The notes: generated from the sequence alone by a model not told the origin. Counted from the stretch's first letter, positions 32,866 to 42,315 are shown. The stretch is DNA of 64,000 nucleotides from Nitrospirota bacterium (GCA_003695915.1 RFGF01000018.1:1-64000); one strand, 5' to 3'. Made by a program: numbers and translations.

Positions 32866-35373
32866 ATGAGCGCGTCACCCACGACACTTAAACCTCCCGT
32901 GCAGACGTTTCCTATCCCTCCAGAGATCATGGAAGAAATTGAAGCGTTCGAAGACGAGGTACAGCGTCTGCAAGCCGGCGATACAACAACGGAAATGTTC
33001 AAACCGTTTCGCTTGCAATACGGAATTTATGGGCAGCGCCAGGCCGATGTGCAAATGGTCCGCATCAAAATCCCATTCGGAGGGCTGACTGCCAATCAAC
33101 TCCGCCGCATTGCAGAAATCGCCGACACCTATGCAACTGGCGTCGGACATGTCACGACCCGACAAGATATTCAGCTTCACTTTGTGCCGCTGTCCCAAGT
33201 CGGAACGATCATGCGGCAATTGGCAGAAGTGGGCCTCACGACGCGGGAAGCCTGTGCAAACACCGTGCGCAACGTAACCGCCTGCTCGTTGGCCGGTGTT
33301 TGTCCGCGAGAGGTCTTCGACGTAACCCCTTATGCCAAGACCGTGGCGTATCACTTGCTTCGAAACCCGTTAAATCAAAGCCTTCCTCGGAAATTCAAAA
33401 TCGCCTTTTCCGGCTGCCAACATGATTGCGCATTGACGCCTATCCACGACATCGGGCTTGTCGCTGTACGCAATGCGCAGGGCGTCGGCGGATTCCGGAT
33501 GTCAGTTGGCGGGGGACTCGGCTCCACTCCCCGGCTGGCCAAGGTGCTTCGTGAGTTTGTTCCCATGGATGAATTGATTCCCTCGATCGAAGCCGTCATC
33601 AAAGTGTTCGACAACCTGGGGAACCGAAAAAACCGCAACAAAGCCCGGATGAAATTCGTCATCGACAAGCTGGGTTTCGAAGAATTTGCGCGCCGCTGGC
33701 AAGAAACCTTCAACGCCATTCAGGCTTCCAATGGGAAACGCCCGCTGGTCCTTTTGGACCATCCCGATACGCCGCCCTTAATCATGCCGGCAAAGGCTGG
33801 AAACGGGTCTTCTCAGGAATCAGAATCCGGTCTCGCCTCGAACGGGCACTCCACAGAGCCCAACGGCGCTGGATCAAGTTTCGATATATGGCGATGCACG
33901 AATGTCATCGCTCAACGACAAGCTGGCTTTGTCTCGGCCATCATCAAGTTGCCATCCGGCGACATCACAGCCGAACAAATGTGGATGCTCGCCGATTTGG
34001 CTGAGCGTCATGCTAACGGCAATCTGCGGACGACCATCAGCCAAAACATGATCATCAGATGGATCCCTGAAAACAATCTTCGTTCCTTCTATGCCGAATT
34101 AGCCTCTTGCGGGCTGGGAACCCCTGGAGCAGAAAGGATCGAAGACATCGTGGCCTGCCCTGGGACGGATACATGCGGGTTAGGGATCACCTCTTCCAAA
34201 GGGCTGGCGCGGGCACTGGCCGAGCTCTTTCCAGCCGGTCGGACACCCGAAGACTTGAAAGGGGTCAGCATTAAAATCAGCGGGTGTCATAATTCCTGCG
34301 CACAACATCATATTGCGACCATAGGTCTCCATGGAGTCGGCAAACGGATGGGCAATCATGTGGCCCCGGTATATGAACTCCATGTGGGGGGTCAGGTCAA
34401 CGGGACGACTCGCATCGGGCAGCTCGTGGTCAAAGTGCCAGCCAAACACGTGCCGGATGCCCTTCGCCATCTCTTGGCGTTCTACCGACAAAACCGACAG
34501 GAAGGCGAAACCCTGCACGCATTTTTCTCACGGGTGGGCAAAGCGGCAATCAAGGACGTGCTGATTCCGTATACGTTCCTTCCGTCTTTCGAGGACAACC
34601 CGGATGTCTATTATGATTGGGAAGCTGATGAAGAATTTACGGTCGAGGACCTCGGGCCTGGCGAATGTGCAGGCGGAGCATTGGAGATGATTGACAATCG
34701 TATGCTCGAAGCCGAACAAGAACTCTACCAAGCCCAAGTCTTAGCCAGAAAACATCAATATGCCATTGCCGTCAATAAGGCTTATCGATCCATCATAGCC
34801 GGTGCCAAGGCCTTGTTGGTTACAGAAGGCGTCGATCCTAATACGGATGAGGACACACTGACGGAGTTCGAACGCTTGATCGTTGCCAAAGGTGTTATCC
34901 CCACCGAATATCATCATTTGGCGCAACGAATTTCCAATCTCGGATCAAAGGACGCCTCCGAGACATTCGCCCAGGAGAAAATCGCGTTCGCTCGCAATTT
35001 CGTCGAGGTGTGCCGCTCGATCACTGAACGGATCGGACAGGACCTCAAGCTCTCTCCCGCAGAGACGAGCCTTCCAGCTCCGAATAAACCGGATAACGAT
35101 GAACGGGCGGCTGTTTCCCTACAACCTGAGGCCCCAGCAGCTCCGGTGTACGACCTGCGTGGCGTGATGTGTCCCATGAACTACGTCAAAACCAAACTCA
35201 AACTAGAAATGATGGATCCCGGCGACCGCCTGGAAGTGTGGCTCGATGCCGGCGATCCCATCAAGAACGTTCCAGTGAGCCTGCGTAACGATGGACACAA
35301 AATCTTGGTCCAGGAACCGTTGGACCCCCAACAGACTCACTTCAAAATTCTCGTCGAAAAAGTGGAGGCATGA
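32866..35373 (+). CDS. sulfite/nitrite reductase hemoprotein fused to helical and TusA-like domains
   Basis: An 835-residue siroheme/[4Fe-4S] reductase that would reduce sulfite to sulfide (or nitrite to ammonium) with six electrons, probably from ferredoxin. Two Nir/Sir half repeats span about 45-280 and 340-560. The C-terminal half has CPGTDTC (431-437) and GCHNSC (474-478); the N-terminal half also has C-x5-C (140-146) and C-x3-C (184-188). A HEPN-like helical domain follows (about 605-725) and then a TusA/SirA-type domain (about 760-835) with Cys769 in RGVMCPMNY. AGGAGG favours the ATG at 32866 over 32860. The APS-reductase and CysDN neighbours favour sulfite as substrate. Confidence 0.85.
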   Translation: MSASPTTLKPPVQTFPIPPEIMEEIEAFEDEVQRLQAGDTTTEMFKPFRLQYGIYGQRQADVQMVRIKIPFGGLTANQLRRIAEIADTYATGVGHVTTRQDIQLHFVPLSQVGTIMRQLAEVGLTTREACANTVRNVTACSLAGVCPREVFDVTPYAKTVAYHLLRNPLNQSLPRKFKIAFSGCQHDCALTPIHDIGLVAVRNAQGVGGFRMSVGGGLGSTPRLAKVLREFVPMDELIPSIEAVIKVFDNLGNRKNRNKARMKFVIDKLGFEEFARRWQETFNAIQASNGKRPLVLLDHPDTPPLIMPAKAGNGSSQESESGLASNGHSTEPNGAGSSFDIWRCTNVIAQRQAGFVSAIIKLPSGDITAEQMWMLADLAERHANGNLRTTISQNMIIRWIPENNLRSFYAELASCGLGTPGAERIEDIVACPGTDTCGLGITSSKGLARALAELFPAGRTPEDLKGVSIKISGCHNSCAQHHIATIGLHGVGKRMGNHVAPVYELHVGGQVNGTTRIGQLVVKVPAKHVPDALRHLLAFYRQNRQEGETLHAFFSRVGKAAIKDVLIPYTFLPSFEDNPDVYYDWEADEEFTVEDLGPGECAGGALEMIDNRMLEAEQELYQAQVLARKHQYAIAVNKAYRSIIAGAKALLVTEGVDPNTDEDTLTEFERLIVAKGVIPTEYHHLAQRISNLGSKDASETFAQEKIAFARNFVEVCRSITERIGQDLKLSPAETSLPAPNKPDNDERAAVSLQPEAPAAPVYDLRGVMCPMNYVKTKLKLEMMDPGDRLEVWLDAGDPIKNVPVSLRNDGHKILVQEPLDPQQTHFKILVEKVEA

Positions 35374-36110
35374 GTTGGATGGCGAACCCGATAAATGCTT
35401 CGACACCTGCGTCTCAACCTCCGCCGGACGCCCTTCCTGCCGTTAACGCCTCGCTGATCGACAAACCAGCCGAAGAGGTGCTGGCTTACGCGTTCGGTCA
35501 GTATTGGCCTTCCATCATTCTCGCGTGCAGTTTCGGGGCAGAAGACGTGGTGTTGCTCGATATGATGATGCGACTGAACCCGGAGGCGCAGCTCTTTTAC
35601 TTGGATACGGATTTTCTTTTTCCAGAAACCTACGAAGTCCGTGATCGGCTCATCGCTAAATATCGCTTGCGCCCCGAACAGATCATCCGCGTCAAACCCC
35701 AGCTCACGCCAGAAGAACAAGCTCGGCAATACGGCGATGCCCTCTGGGCCCGTGAACCGGACCTCTGCTGCCGACTCCGTAAGGTTGAACCGCTCGAACA
35801 GATGTTGAAGCCCTATGCCGCATGGATTACGGGCATTCGCCGGGAACAATCGCCCACGAGAGCGAATGCTGCGCTCATTGAATGGGATCGGCAATTCCAT
35901 TTGGTCAAAGTTAATCCTCTGGCCTATTGGTCATGGCACGACGTGTGGACCTATATCAAGGCTCATGATGTGCCGTACAACGTGCTGCACGATCGCAATT
36001 ATCCCAGCATCGGTTGCACGCATTGTACCGCGCCGGTCGCACCTGGCGACGATCCACGTTCCGGACGCTGGAAGCATTTTGCCAAAACCGAATGTGGACT
36101 ACACCGCTAG
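35370..36110 (+). CDS. cysH: adenylyl-sulfate (APS) reductase, [4Fe-4S] CysH type
   Basis: A 246-residue PAPS/APS reductase that forms sulfite from activated sulfate using thioredoxin. The phosphosulfate loop is SFGAEDVVLLDM, TGIRREQSPTRA binds sulfate, and the C-terminal KTECGLH holds the catalytic Cys. The Cys pairs CCRLRKVEPL and CTHC (about residues 132 and 216) are the [4Fe-4S] ligands found in enzymes using APS rather than PAPS. The first ATG overlaps the sulfite reductase stop (ATGA), but GGAGG is only one base away, so the ATG at 35379 may be the real start. Confidence 0.9.
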   Translation: MSWMANPINASTPASQPPPDALPAVNASLIDKPAEEVLAYAFGQYWPSIILACSFGAEDVVLLDMMMRLNPEAQLFYLDTDFLFPETYEVRDRLIAKYRLRPEQIIRVKPQLTPEEQARQYGDALWAREPDLCCRLRKVEPLEQMLKPYAAWITGIRREQSPTRANAALIEWDRQFHLVKVNPLAYWSWHDVWTYIKAHDVPYNVLHDRNYPSIGCTHCTAPVAPGDDPRSGRWKHFAKTECGLHR

Positions 36111-36180
36111 CGGCTGCGTGCCGTGCACTCATCCATGAGCTTGTCTTCATTGGTCATGCTCTGCTTGAAGGAGGCATCGG

Positions 36181-36594
36181 ATGAAAAAGTTGGCCGTTAT
36201 CGTCACTCGGAGTGGGTATAACAACGTGCTGCAAGCCTGTGAGTGGGCATCTCTCGCCGCTCAGGACGGGTGGACCGTGAGCCTCTTTTTTCGAGACGAA
36301 GCCGCAGCCCGGATGAGCCTCGCCAAATGCAAAGAGCTCACAATGAGCGAAGGCTATCGAGGCCGCGAAACTCGCGTACGGGAGTTGATCAAAAAAGACA
36401 ACAAGGCCGATTTCCCCGCCTTGCTGCAACAGCTGAAAGAGGCCGGAGACGTCAAAATCTCCGTTTGCCGCGAATCGATCAAGTATTTTGATTTGAACGT
36501 CGAGGACCTGATCCCGGAATTGGACGAAGTCCAACATGCCGAAGCCTTTTGGAAAGAAGAGGTGACGACAGCGGACCAGGTGTTGACGTTTTAG
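36181..36594 (+). CDS. DsrE/DsrF-like family protein
   Basis: A 137-residue DsrE-fold protein. It starts with the beta strand KKLAVIVTRSGYNN, continues with LQACEWASLAAQDGWTVSLFF, and has a Cys in ISVCRESIKYFDLNVEDLIP (part; about residue 98), the position of the active Cys in DsrE/TusD-type sulfur carriers. Two other Cys are present (about residues 20 and 50). A good AAGGAGG site precedes the ATG. Between cysH and cysD it probably handles persulfide sulfur, perhaps with the TusA-like domain of the reductase; this is inference. Confidence 0.8.
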   Translation: MKKLAVIVTRSGYNNVLQACEWASLAAQDGWTVSLFFRDEAAARMSLAKCKELTMSEGYRGRETRVRELIKKDNKADFPALLQQLKEAGDVKISVCRESIKYFDLNVEDLIPELDEVQHAEAFWKEEVTTADQVLTF

Positions 36595-36606
36595 GTTTCA
36601 TTTTTC

Positions 36607-37680
36607 ATGCAGCGATTCATCGCCAAAATTGGCAAGGGCCATAAAGGAGCCAAAGACTTAACGTGGGAAGAAGCTAAAGAGGCCATGAGCGCCTTGATCG
36701 AGGGAACTGCATCCCCTGTCCAAGTCGGCGCGTTCCTGATGGCCATGCGGATCAAGACGGAATCCATTTCTGAATTGGCGGCTTTTACAGCCACGGCCCG
36801 CCGTTATGTGCCGCCCATCCAAGCTCCCGCCGTTTCCCATCTCGTCGACCTCCCCTGCTATGGCGAGAAGCACGAAACCGTCCATGTCGTCGTCGCAGGT
36901 GCATTGCTTGCCGTGACAGCTGGCGCCAGGGTCCTGCTGCACAGTACCGACAATGCGGCGGCAGCATCCACGATCGCGGACGTGTTACGGGGACTGGGCA
37001 TCCCTACAGAACATCGCCCTGACGCTGCCGCTCAGACGTTGATGGAAACGGGCTTCGCCTATTTGGACCTGGCACTCTATCACCCTCCTCTTGCTCGTTT
37101 GTTGGATCTTCGTCAGGAATTAGGCCTTCAGAATCTGGCCCATCAAGTCGCCCGGATGATTAATCCCGTCCGCGCCCCGTCCCAACTGATCGGCGTGGGC
37201 CATCCGCCTTACGTGTCTAAAATCATCGAGGCGCTGCGCACGCTAGGAACATCCCGTGCGATCGTGTTTCAAGGGGTCGAAGGTTCGACAGAGCTTTCCA
37301 TTTCTGCTCCGACACCGGCCCATGAGCTTCGGCAGGATCGCGTTCTACCGCTCGTTCTGCGTCCGCACGATATCAACGCGAAACTTGGAACATTCCAGGC
37401 CATGAGCCCGGCGGATGGGCCATCGTCATCGCGAGCCGAACAGGAAGCGGCCTTTGTCAAAGGGGTACTCGCAAACCGGATACGAGGCGATCGCCGAGCG
37501 TGGGTCGTGTTCAACGCCGCCTTGATTCTCTATGCAGCCGGCGCAGCGTTATCGCTTCGGCATGCGACTCCATTGATTCAGGAAGCGTTGGACTCCGGAG
37601 CAGCGCTTCGCACGCTCCAGACCCTTTCTACGACCTCAGTCGACGATCGCGCACTCTTTCATCAAACGGTGACTGCATGA
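36607..37680 (+). CDS. TrpD2-like glycosyltransferase-fold protein with lost PRPP motifs
   Basis: A 357-residue relative of anthranilate phosphoribosyltransferase (TrpD) and of the YbiB/TrpD2 group, with the N-terminal helical domain ([21 protein letters not shown], part) and the alpha/beta domain. Active TrpD has GTGGD and KHGNR signatures; here the corresponding parts read [14 protein letters not shown] and [14 protein letters not shown], so PRPP binding is probably lost or altered. [17 protein letters not shown] is conserved. It cannot be a tryptophan enzyme by context: it sits in a sulfate-assimilation operon and overlaps cysD by 4 bases. No RBS is evident. Confidence 0.8.
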   Translation: MQRFIAKIGKGHKGAKDLTWEEAKEAMSALIEGTASPVQVGAFLMAMRIKTESISELAAFTATARRYVPPIQAPAVSHLVDLPCYGEKHETVHVVVAGALLAVTAGARVLLHSTDNAAAASTIADVLRGLGIPTEHRPDAAAQTLMETGFAYLDLALYHPPLARLLDLRQELGLQNLAHQVARMINPVRAPSQLIGVGHPPYVSKIIEALRTLGTSRAIVFQGVEGSTELSISAPTPAHELRQDRVLPLVLRPHDINAKLGTFQAMSPADGPSSSRAEQEAAFVKGVLANRIRGDRRAWVVFNAALILYAAGAALSLRHATPLIQEALDSGAALRTLQTLSTTSVDDRALFHQTVTA

Positions 37681-38477
37681 AACACTTACGTCAACTTGAG
37701 GACCAAAGCGTCTATATTCTTCGAGAGGCCTATAAACATTTCGATCATCTGGCCATGCTGTGGTCCATGGGAAAAGATTCCACAGTATTGCTCTGGCTCG
37801 CACGAAAAGCCTTTTTTGGTCACGTACCTTTTCCACTCATCCACATCGACACAAGTTATAAGATTCCGGAAATGATCGAATATCGAGATCGCCTGGCTCG
37901 AGAATGGCGACTCAACCTGGTGATCGGGCAGAACCAAGAAGCGTTGGCCCAGGGGATGAACTACACCAAGGGCCGAGTGGAATGTTGTACCGCACTCAAG
38001 ACCCAGGCGCTCAAACAGGTCATGGAAGAAAAAGGTTATACTGGGTTGATCCTGGGCGTACGGGCCGACGAAGAGGGGACGCGAGCCAAGGAACGATATT
38101 TTTCTCCACGTGATAAAAACAGTGAGTGGGATTTTCGCGATCAACCTCCGGAATTGTGGGATCAATATAAGACGACATTCCCCCCGGGAACGCACATCCG
38201 CATCCATCCCCTGCTGGATTGGACAGAGATCAACATTTGGGAATACATCAAATTGGAGAACATCCCGTTTCTCGAATCGCTGTATTTGGATCAGGGCAGT
38301 GGAACCCGATATCGGAGCCTGGGATGTGCTCCCTGCACCTTCCCGATTCAATCCACGGCGAAAACGGTGGACGACATCATTGCCGAACTGCGTCAGTCGA
38401 ACATCGCGGAACGAGCCGGGCGCGCGCAAGACGCCGGACGCGGCATGGAACTCCTGCGAAAAGAAGGCTATATGTAA
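37677..38477 (+). CDS. cysD: sulfate adenylyltransferase subunit 2
   Basis: CysD (266 residues) is the catalytic ATP-pyrophosphatase-fold subunit that makes APS from ATP and sulfate. The PP-loop reads [17 protein letters not shown] (about residues 31-47), and [18 protein letters not shown] and [10 protein letters not shown] are typical CysD segments. The start is the ATG at 37677, overlapping the stop of the TrpD2-like gene as ATGA. It is followed by cysN with a one-base overlap (TAATG). Confidence 0.93.
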   Translation: MKHLRQLEDQSVYILREAYKHFDHLAMLWSMGKDSTVLLWLARKAFFGHVPFPLIHIDTSYKIPEMIEYRDRLAREWRLNLVIGQNQEALAQGMNYTKGRVECCTALKTQALKQVMEEKGYTGLILGVRADEEGTRAKERYFSPRDKNSEWDFRDQPPELWDQYKTTFPPGTHIRIHPLLDWTEINIWEYIKLENIPFLESLYLDQGSGTRYRSLGCAPCTFPIQSTAKTVDDIIAELRQSNIAERAGRAQDAGRGMELLRKEGYM

Positions 38478-40321
38478 TGGCTCAGCAAGCGCAGCACCCG
38501 TCCCCTGTTCACGAGCAAATGAATATTGTGATCGTCGGTCATGTCGACCATGGCAAATCGACGTTGCTGGGTCGACTCTATGCCGACACGGGATCGCTTC
38601 CCGAAGGCAAACTGGAAAAGATTCAAGCGATTTGCCGACAACAAGGGAAAGAATTCGAGTATGCCTTCCTCTTTGATGCTTTTCTCGAAGAACAACAGCA
38701 AGGGATCACCATCGATACGGCTCGAACTTTTTTCACTTGGGAAGGCCGTCAATACATCATCATCGATGCTCCTGGACACAAAGAGTTTTTGAAAAACATG
38801 GTCTCCGGTGCCGCTCGGGCAGAAGCGGCGCTGCTCGTCATTGACGCGTTTGAAGGGGTGAAGGATCAATCCAAACGGCACGGACTCTTGTTATCTATGC
38901 TCGGCGTCAAGCAGGTCGCCGTCGTCGTCAACAAAATGGATTTGGTCCGATATCGTGAAGATGTCTTTCGGGGCATCGAAAAAGAGTACGGGGAATTCCT
39001 CGCCCAATTGAACATCACACCTACCTATGTCATTCCGGCAAGCGCCAAGGAAGGCGTCAACATTACGCGCGCAGCTTCTCAAATGCCCTGGTATCAGGGA
39101 CCGACTGTTCTGGACTCGCTTGCCCGATTCCAACGTCAGACTGCTCGAGAGGATCAACCGCTTCGCTTCCCCATTCAGGATGTGTACAAATTCGACGCCA
39201 GACGGATTCTCGTCGGTCGCTTGACGGCTGGCAAATTAACGGTTGGAGACCGCTTGGTCTTTTCGCCATCCAACAAGTCTGCGCATATCCAAACCATCGA
39301 AGCCTTCAATGTCGATCCGCCACCGATGCACGCTGTTGCCGGTCAATCCGTTGGCATCACATTGGACGAACAGATTTTCGTCGAACGGGGGCAGATTGCG
39401 ACTCACCCTGAAAGCGTTCCGCTCGTCTCCACGAGCTTTCGCGCACACGTCTTTTGGTTGGGCCAGCGCCCGCTCGAAATGAAGCGACCGTACCTGCTTC
39501 GTCTGACGACACGAGAAACGCCGTGTGAAGTCATCGAAATTCATCGAATCGTGGATGCCAATAATCTTGACGACCACACGACCCGTGCACTCGTCCACCG
39601 CAATGAAGTCGCCGATGTGACCCTCAAAACCAAGTGGCCTATCGCATTCGATCTCTATGCCGACTTCGAGGCGACGGGACGATTTGTGCTCGTCGACCAA
39701 TATGACGTGTCGGGTGGCGGGATCATTACCGCGTTCGTCCATGACGAACAAGAAGAACTCCGACACGAAGCTCGCATGCGCGAGTCAACCTGGATTACCG
39801 GCAACGTCGGCCCGGAAGAACGGGCACAACATTATGGGCATCGGGCTGCCGTCGTGTTATTCACTGGTCCGGATGCGGCTGCCAAAGCATTTTTGGCCAA
39901 GAAATTGGAATCCGTTCTCGTGGCTGAGGGCCGACATGCCTATCTTTTAGATCCTCTGAACCTTCGTCGAGGATTGGACTCGGATTTGGGCGACACCGAC
40001 ACCCATGAAACGGTACGACGGTTCGGAGAAGTCGTCCGGCTCTTGGCGGACACGGGTCTCCTGATCATCACAAGCACAAATGCATTCTCATCGACCGCCG
40101 ACCATGTGGTCCAAGCCATTCATACATTAGTCGATCCCGTTCCCGTCATCACGATTTATATGACCAAGTCGTCTGAACGGCTTCAGCCGGATGCGGATCT
40201 CGTGTTCGCAGGTCCGGAAGACTTTGACGAGCGGGTGCACGAGATTCTCGCCTTTCTCAAACGCAAGGGTATTCTTGCAGATCCGCTCGGCCTGCGCCCG
40301 AGCTTTCAGTTTTCCATCTGA
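38477..40321 (+). CDS. cysN: sulfate adenylyltransferase subunit 1 with degenerate APS-kinase-like domain
   Basis: A 614-residue CysN whose GTPase drives APS synthesis by CysD. G motifs are GHVDHGKST (21-29), DAPGHKEFLKNM and VNKMD; the EF-Tu-like beta barrels follow. The C-terminal 159 residues (about 456-614, from 39842) resemble APS kinase CysC (LNLRRGLDSDLG, FGEVVRLLADTGLLII) but the P-loop GxxGxGKST is replaced by FTGPDAAAKAF, and LDGDN by LDPLN. This domain therefore probably makes no PAPS, in agreement with the APS-type CysH in the same operon. Last gene of the operon. Confidence 0.9.
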   Translation: MAQQAQHPSPVHEQMNIVIVGHVDHGKSTLLGRLYADTGSLPEGKLEKIQAICRQQGKEFEYAFLFDAFLEEQQQGITIDTARTFFTWEGRQYIIIDAPGHKEFLKNMVSGAARAEAALLVIDAFEGVKDQSKRHGLLLSMLGVKQVAVVVNKMDLVRYREDVFRGIEKEYGEFLAQLNITPTYVIPASAKEGVNITRAASQMPWYQGPTVLDSLARFQRQTAREDQPLRFPIQDVYKFDARRILVGRLTAGKLTVGDRLVFSPSNKSAHIQTIEAFNVDPPPMHAVAGQSVGITLDEQIFVERGQIATHPESVPLVSTSFRAHVFWLGQRPLEMKRPYLLRLTTRETPCEVIEIHRIVDANNLDDHTTRALVHRNEVADVTLKTKWPIAFDLYADFEATGRFVLVDQYDVSGGGIITAFVHDEQEELRHEARMRESTWITGNVGPEERAQHYGHRAAVVLFTGPDAAAKAFLAKKLESVLVAEGRHAYLLDPLNLRRGLDSDLGDTDTHETVRRFGEVVRLLADTGLLIITSTNAFSSTADHVVQAIHTLVDPVPVITIYMTKSSERLQPDADLVFAGPEDFDERVHEILAFLKRKGILADPLGLRPSFQFSI

Positions 40322-40382
40322 CCGATCGTTCCGAGGATCGGATTAGACTCTTGCCGTTTGGCCGATACTGGAGAGCGTCATA

Positions 40383-41012
40383 TTAGGAAGGAGACAGGTT
40401 CTTCGGCGTGTCGGTGATCGTAAACTCCATCGTACCCACTACATTAGCGGCGTGAAGGCGCTGTCCCGGACTCCCATAATAAATTTTCACCAAGTAGCGG
40501 CCTTGTTTCCATCCCTCCGCTGGCGGTGTGATGATGAAATATCCATATCGTTGATTCATTTCCAACTCGATAACGTCTTGTCCGATAGGCTCTGGAGCTA
40601 CCGTCCCATCCTCGCCAATCTCAAACCAAGCCGCAGCAAACTGACCTGGAGCATCCAAGGGTTGTCCTTCAAAGACGATGTAAATTTCTTCCGTATCCGG
40701 AGTGAATTCGGAGACACCCGGATCAATGGGCCTCACGTAGGCATCGTCTGTCATCCATCCGGGTCGTCCGACCGTATCCCAGGGGGTTTCGTAACCCCGT
40801 GCCATCGCGATCCATGTAAACACAGACTGCGGCCGCTTCCAATTGGTCTGATCCAAAGCCATCCCTTCTCGATGCCTCTCCGTCGCGTTTCGCCCTCGAA
40901 AAGGATCGTCCTCAGCATAGACAGCAGTCCATTCAGACCCCAAAATTCCCATACACAACCCTGCAGCCATACCAAAACCGATCCACGTCTTAGTCCATCC
41001 GTTCGTATTCAT
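40383..41012 (-). CDS. secreted protein of unknown function
   Basis: A 209-residue exported protein. A signal peptide (about 1-32, ending near VYA-ED) precedes a mature domain with TEEIYIVFEGQPLDAPGQFA and YLVKIYYGSPGQRLHAANVV, a beta-rich pattern like carbohydrate-binding or DUF-type periplasmic domains. The ATG at 41012 follows GAGGAGGTGAAC at good spacing. Convergent with cysN. I do not recognise the family. Confidence 0.75.
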   Translation of the reverse strand: MNTNGWTKTWIGFGMAAGLCMGILGSEWTAVYAEDDPFRGRNATERHREGMALDQTNWKRPQSVFTWIAMARGYETPWDTVGRPGWMTDDAYVRPIDPGVSEFTPDTEEIYIVFEGQPLDAPGQFAAAWFEIGEDGTVAPEPIGQDVIELEMNQRYGYFIITPPAEGWKQGRYLVKIYYGSPGQRLHAANVVGTMEFTITDTPKNLSPS

Positions 41013-41433
41013 GGCGTTCACCTCCTCGTTCCTCTCATAAGCTGAGTAGGTCCAATCATTCAGCGCTTCAACCTTGCGTGGAGGGCCGTAACTCCTTTCA
41101 CGTTGCAACTCTCTCTAAACCTTACTCAACAGCGTGTGACCTGCGCAACGCAAGTGCCAGAGAGTTTTGCGGCGATGACTCCTTCCAGGGCTATGACAAG
41201 ACATCTCCTTCCGATGACACAACAACGGTTCCGAGCGAGGAGGAACGAAACCAGAGAGGGGATCCTGAGGGTGACCAACAGGTCGACACCACGGAACGAG
41301 GAATGGAAGACCAATGAAAACCGCGCTCATCGACCGCCTTCCGACGTTCTGGACCATCGACTGTCCATGATTGCATCCAGCAATAGTGTCGCCAACCACC
41401 ATGCTCGCAGGACCAATCTTGAGCGACAACCGT
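41013..41433. other. about 420 bases without a supported gene
   Basis: Open frames exist on both strands, but none has a convincing start, composition or recognisable product. It probably contains the promoter of the gene at 41012 and the end region of the HAD gene. Confidence 0.4.
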
Positions 41434-42315
41434 TTAGGGCAAGGGGGCCGGGACGCGTACAGCTTCGAGGCTTTGACGTTGCCGTTCGAGAATCTCGTCA
41501 GCGATTTCTGTGATATGGCGCTCAAGAATCAGCCGGAGATGACTTCCGGCTCGGTAGTCGGCAGGGGCGATAAAATGCACGCGGTCGGCATGCCGCGCAA
41601 GCGCATAACATTTTTCGAACGAGCGTCGGGTCGCATCTTGGGGGTTGTACACTGCGATGGCGAATCCGCCATGTTTTTTCATCAGCGTGAAACACGGGAC
41701 GTCCGTCGGCCCATCGCCGACATAAATCATATGCCGAAACGGAATGCGCCGCGCTTCCTCCGGCATATGATCGTTGACATCTTGATCAAGACGGAGCAAC
41801 CCTTTGTTGACCCGAAACAAGAACTGAGTTTTTTGGGTGTGACTGATCGTTCGCTTGGGAAAACTGATTCGGGCATGGTCTTCATCGAACTCACAGCCAA
41901 AAATGGCTTTGACATAGCTGGCAATTCGGCTTCCTTCCAAAATGGCCTTGAGCCCCGAACTCACCACATAATGCTCGAGATGAAGATCGCACTCGGCATA
42001 TCGCGGATTCCGGACCACCGTTTCCAATTCCGAAAAAAACTCTGGCACTCCAGGGAAAAACACCAAATCGCTGCCCATCCGCGCGAGATCCGCGTTCGAA
42101 AGATGCCGCGTCCGTTCATCTTCCAACAATCGTTTCATATAGGCGAGTTCTTGTTCATAGCCTTTTTCTTTTATCAACGCTGTGCAACTTGACCAAAATT
42201 CAGCCGCATCGATCCCGCAATGACGGAAGATAGTATCTTCCTGCATATAATGAGGACTCAGCGTGTGATCGTAATCGTACACGATCCCGATGATATTGTG
42301 CGGCCGCGCGATCAT
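41434..42315 (-). CDS. HAD-superfamily phosphatase
   Basis: A 293-residue HAD hydrolase. Motif I is IVYDYDHTLSPHYM (residues about 11-24), with the nucleophile Asp and general acid Asp two apart; motif IV is YVGDGPTDVPCFTLMKKHGG (part) near 200. YVVSSGLKAILEGS is the motif II region with Ser. The cap between them is large and helical, like the IB subfamily. Substrate is unknown. It is divergent from the lipoprotein gene at 42472. Confidence 0.8.
   Translation of the reverse strand: MIARPHNIIGIVYDYDHTLSPHYMQEDTIFRHCGIDAAEFWSSCTALIKEKGYEQELAYMKRLLEDERTRHLSNADLARMGSDLVFFPGVPEFFSELETVVRNPRYAECDLHLEHYVVSSGLKAILEGSRIASYVKAIFGCEFDEDHARISFPKRTISHTQKTQFLFRVNKGLLRLDQDVNDHMPEEARRIPFRHMIYVGDGPTDVPCFTLMKKHGGFAIAVYNPQDATRRSFEKCYALARHADRVHFIAPADYRAGSHLRLILERHITEIADEILERQRQSLEAVRVPAPLP

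Noticed and set aside
36607-37680. Anthranilate phosphoribosyltransferase (TrpD)
   Set aside because: The PRPP motifs are absent and the context is sulfate assimilation, so the tryptophan role was not assigned.
41078-41513. Overlapping small frames on both strands
   Set aside because: None has an RBS or family match. I left the region as intergenic.
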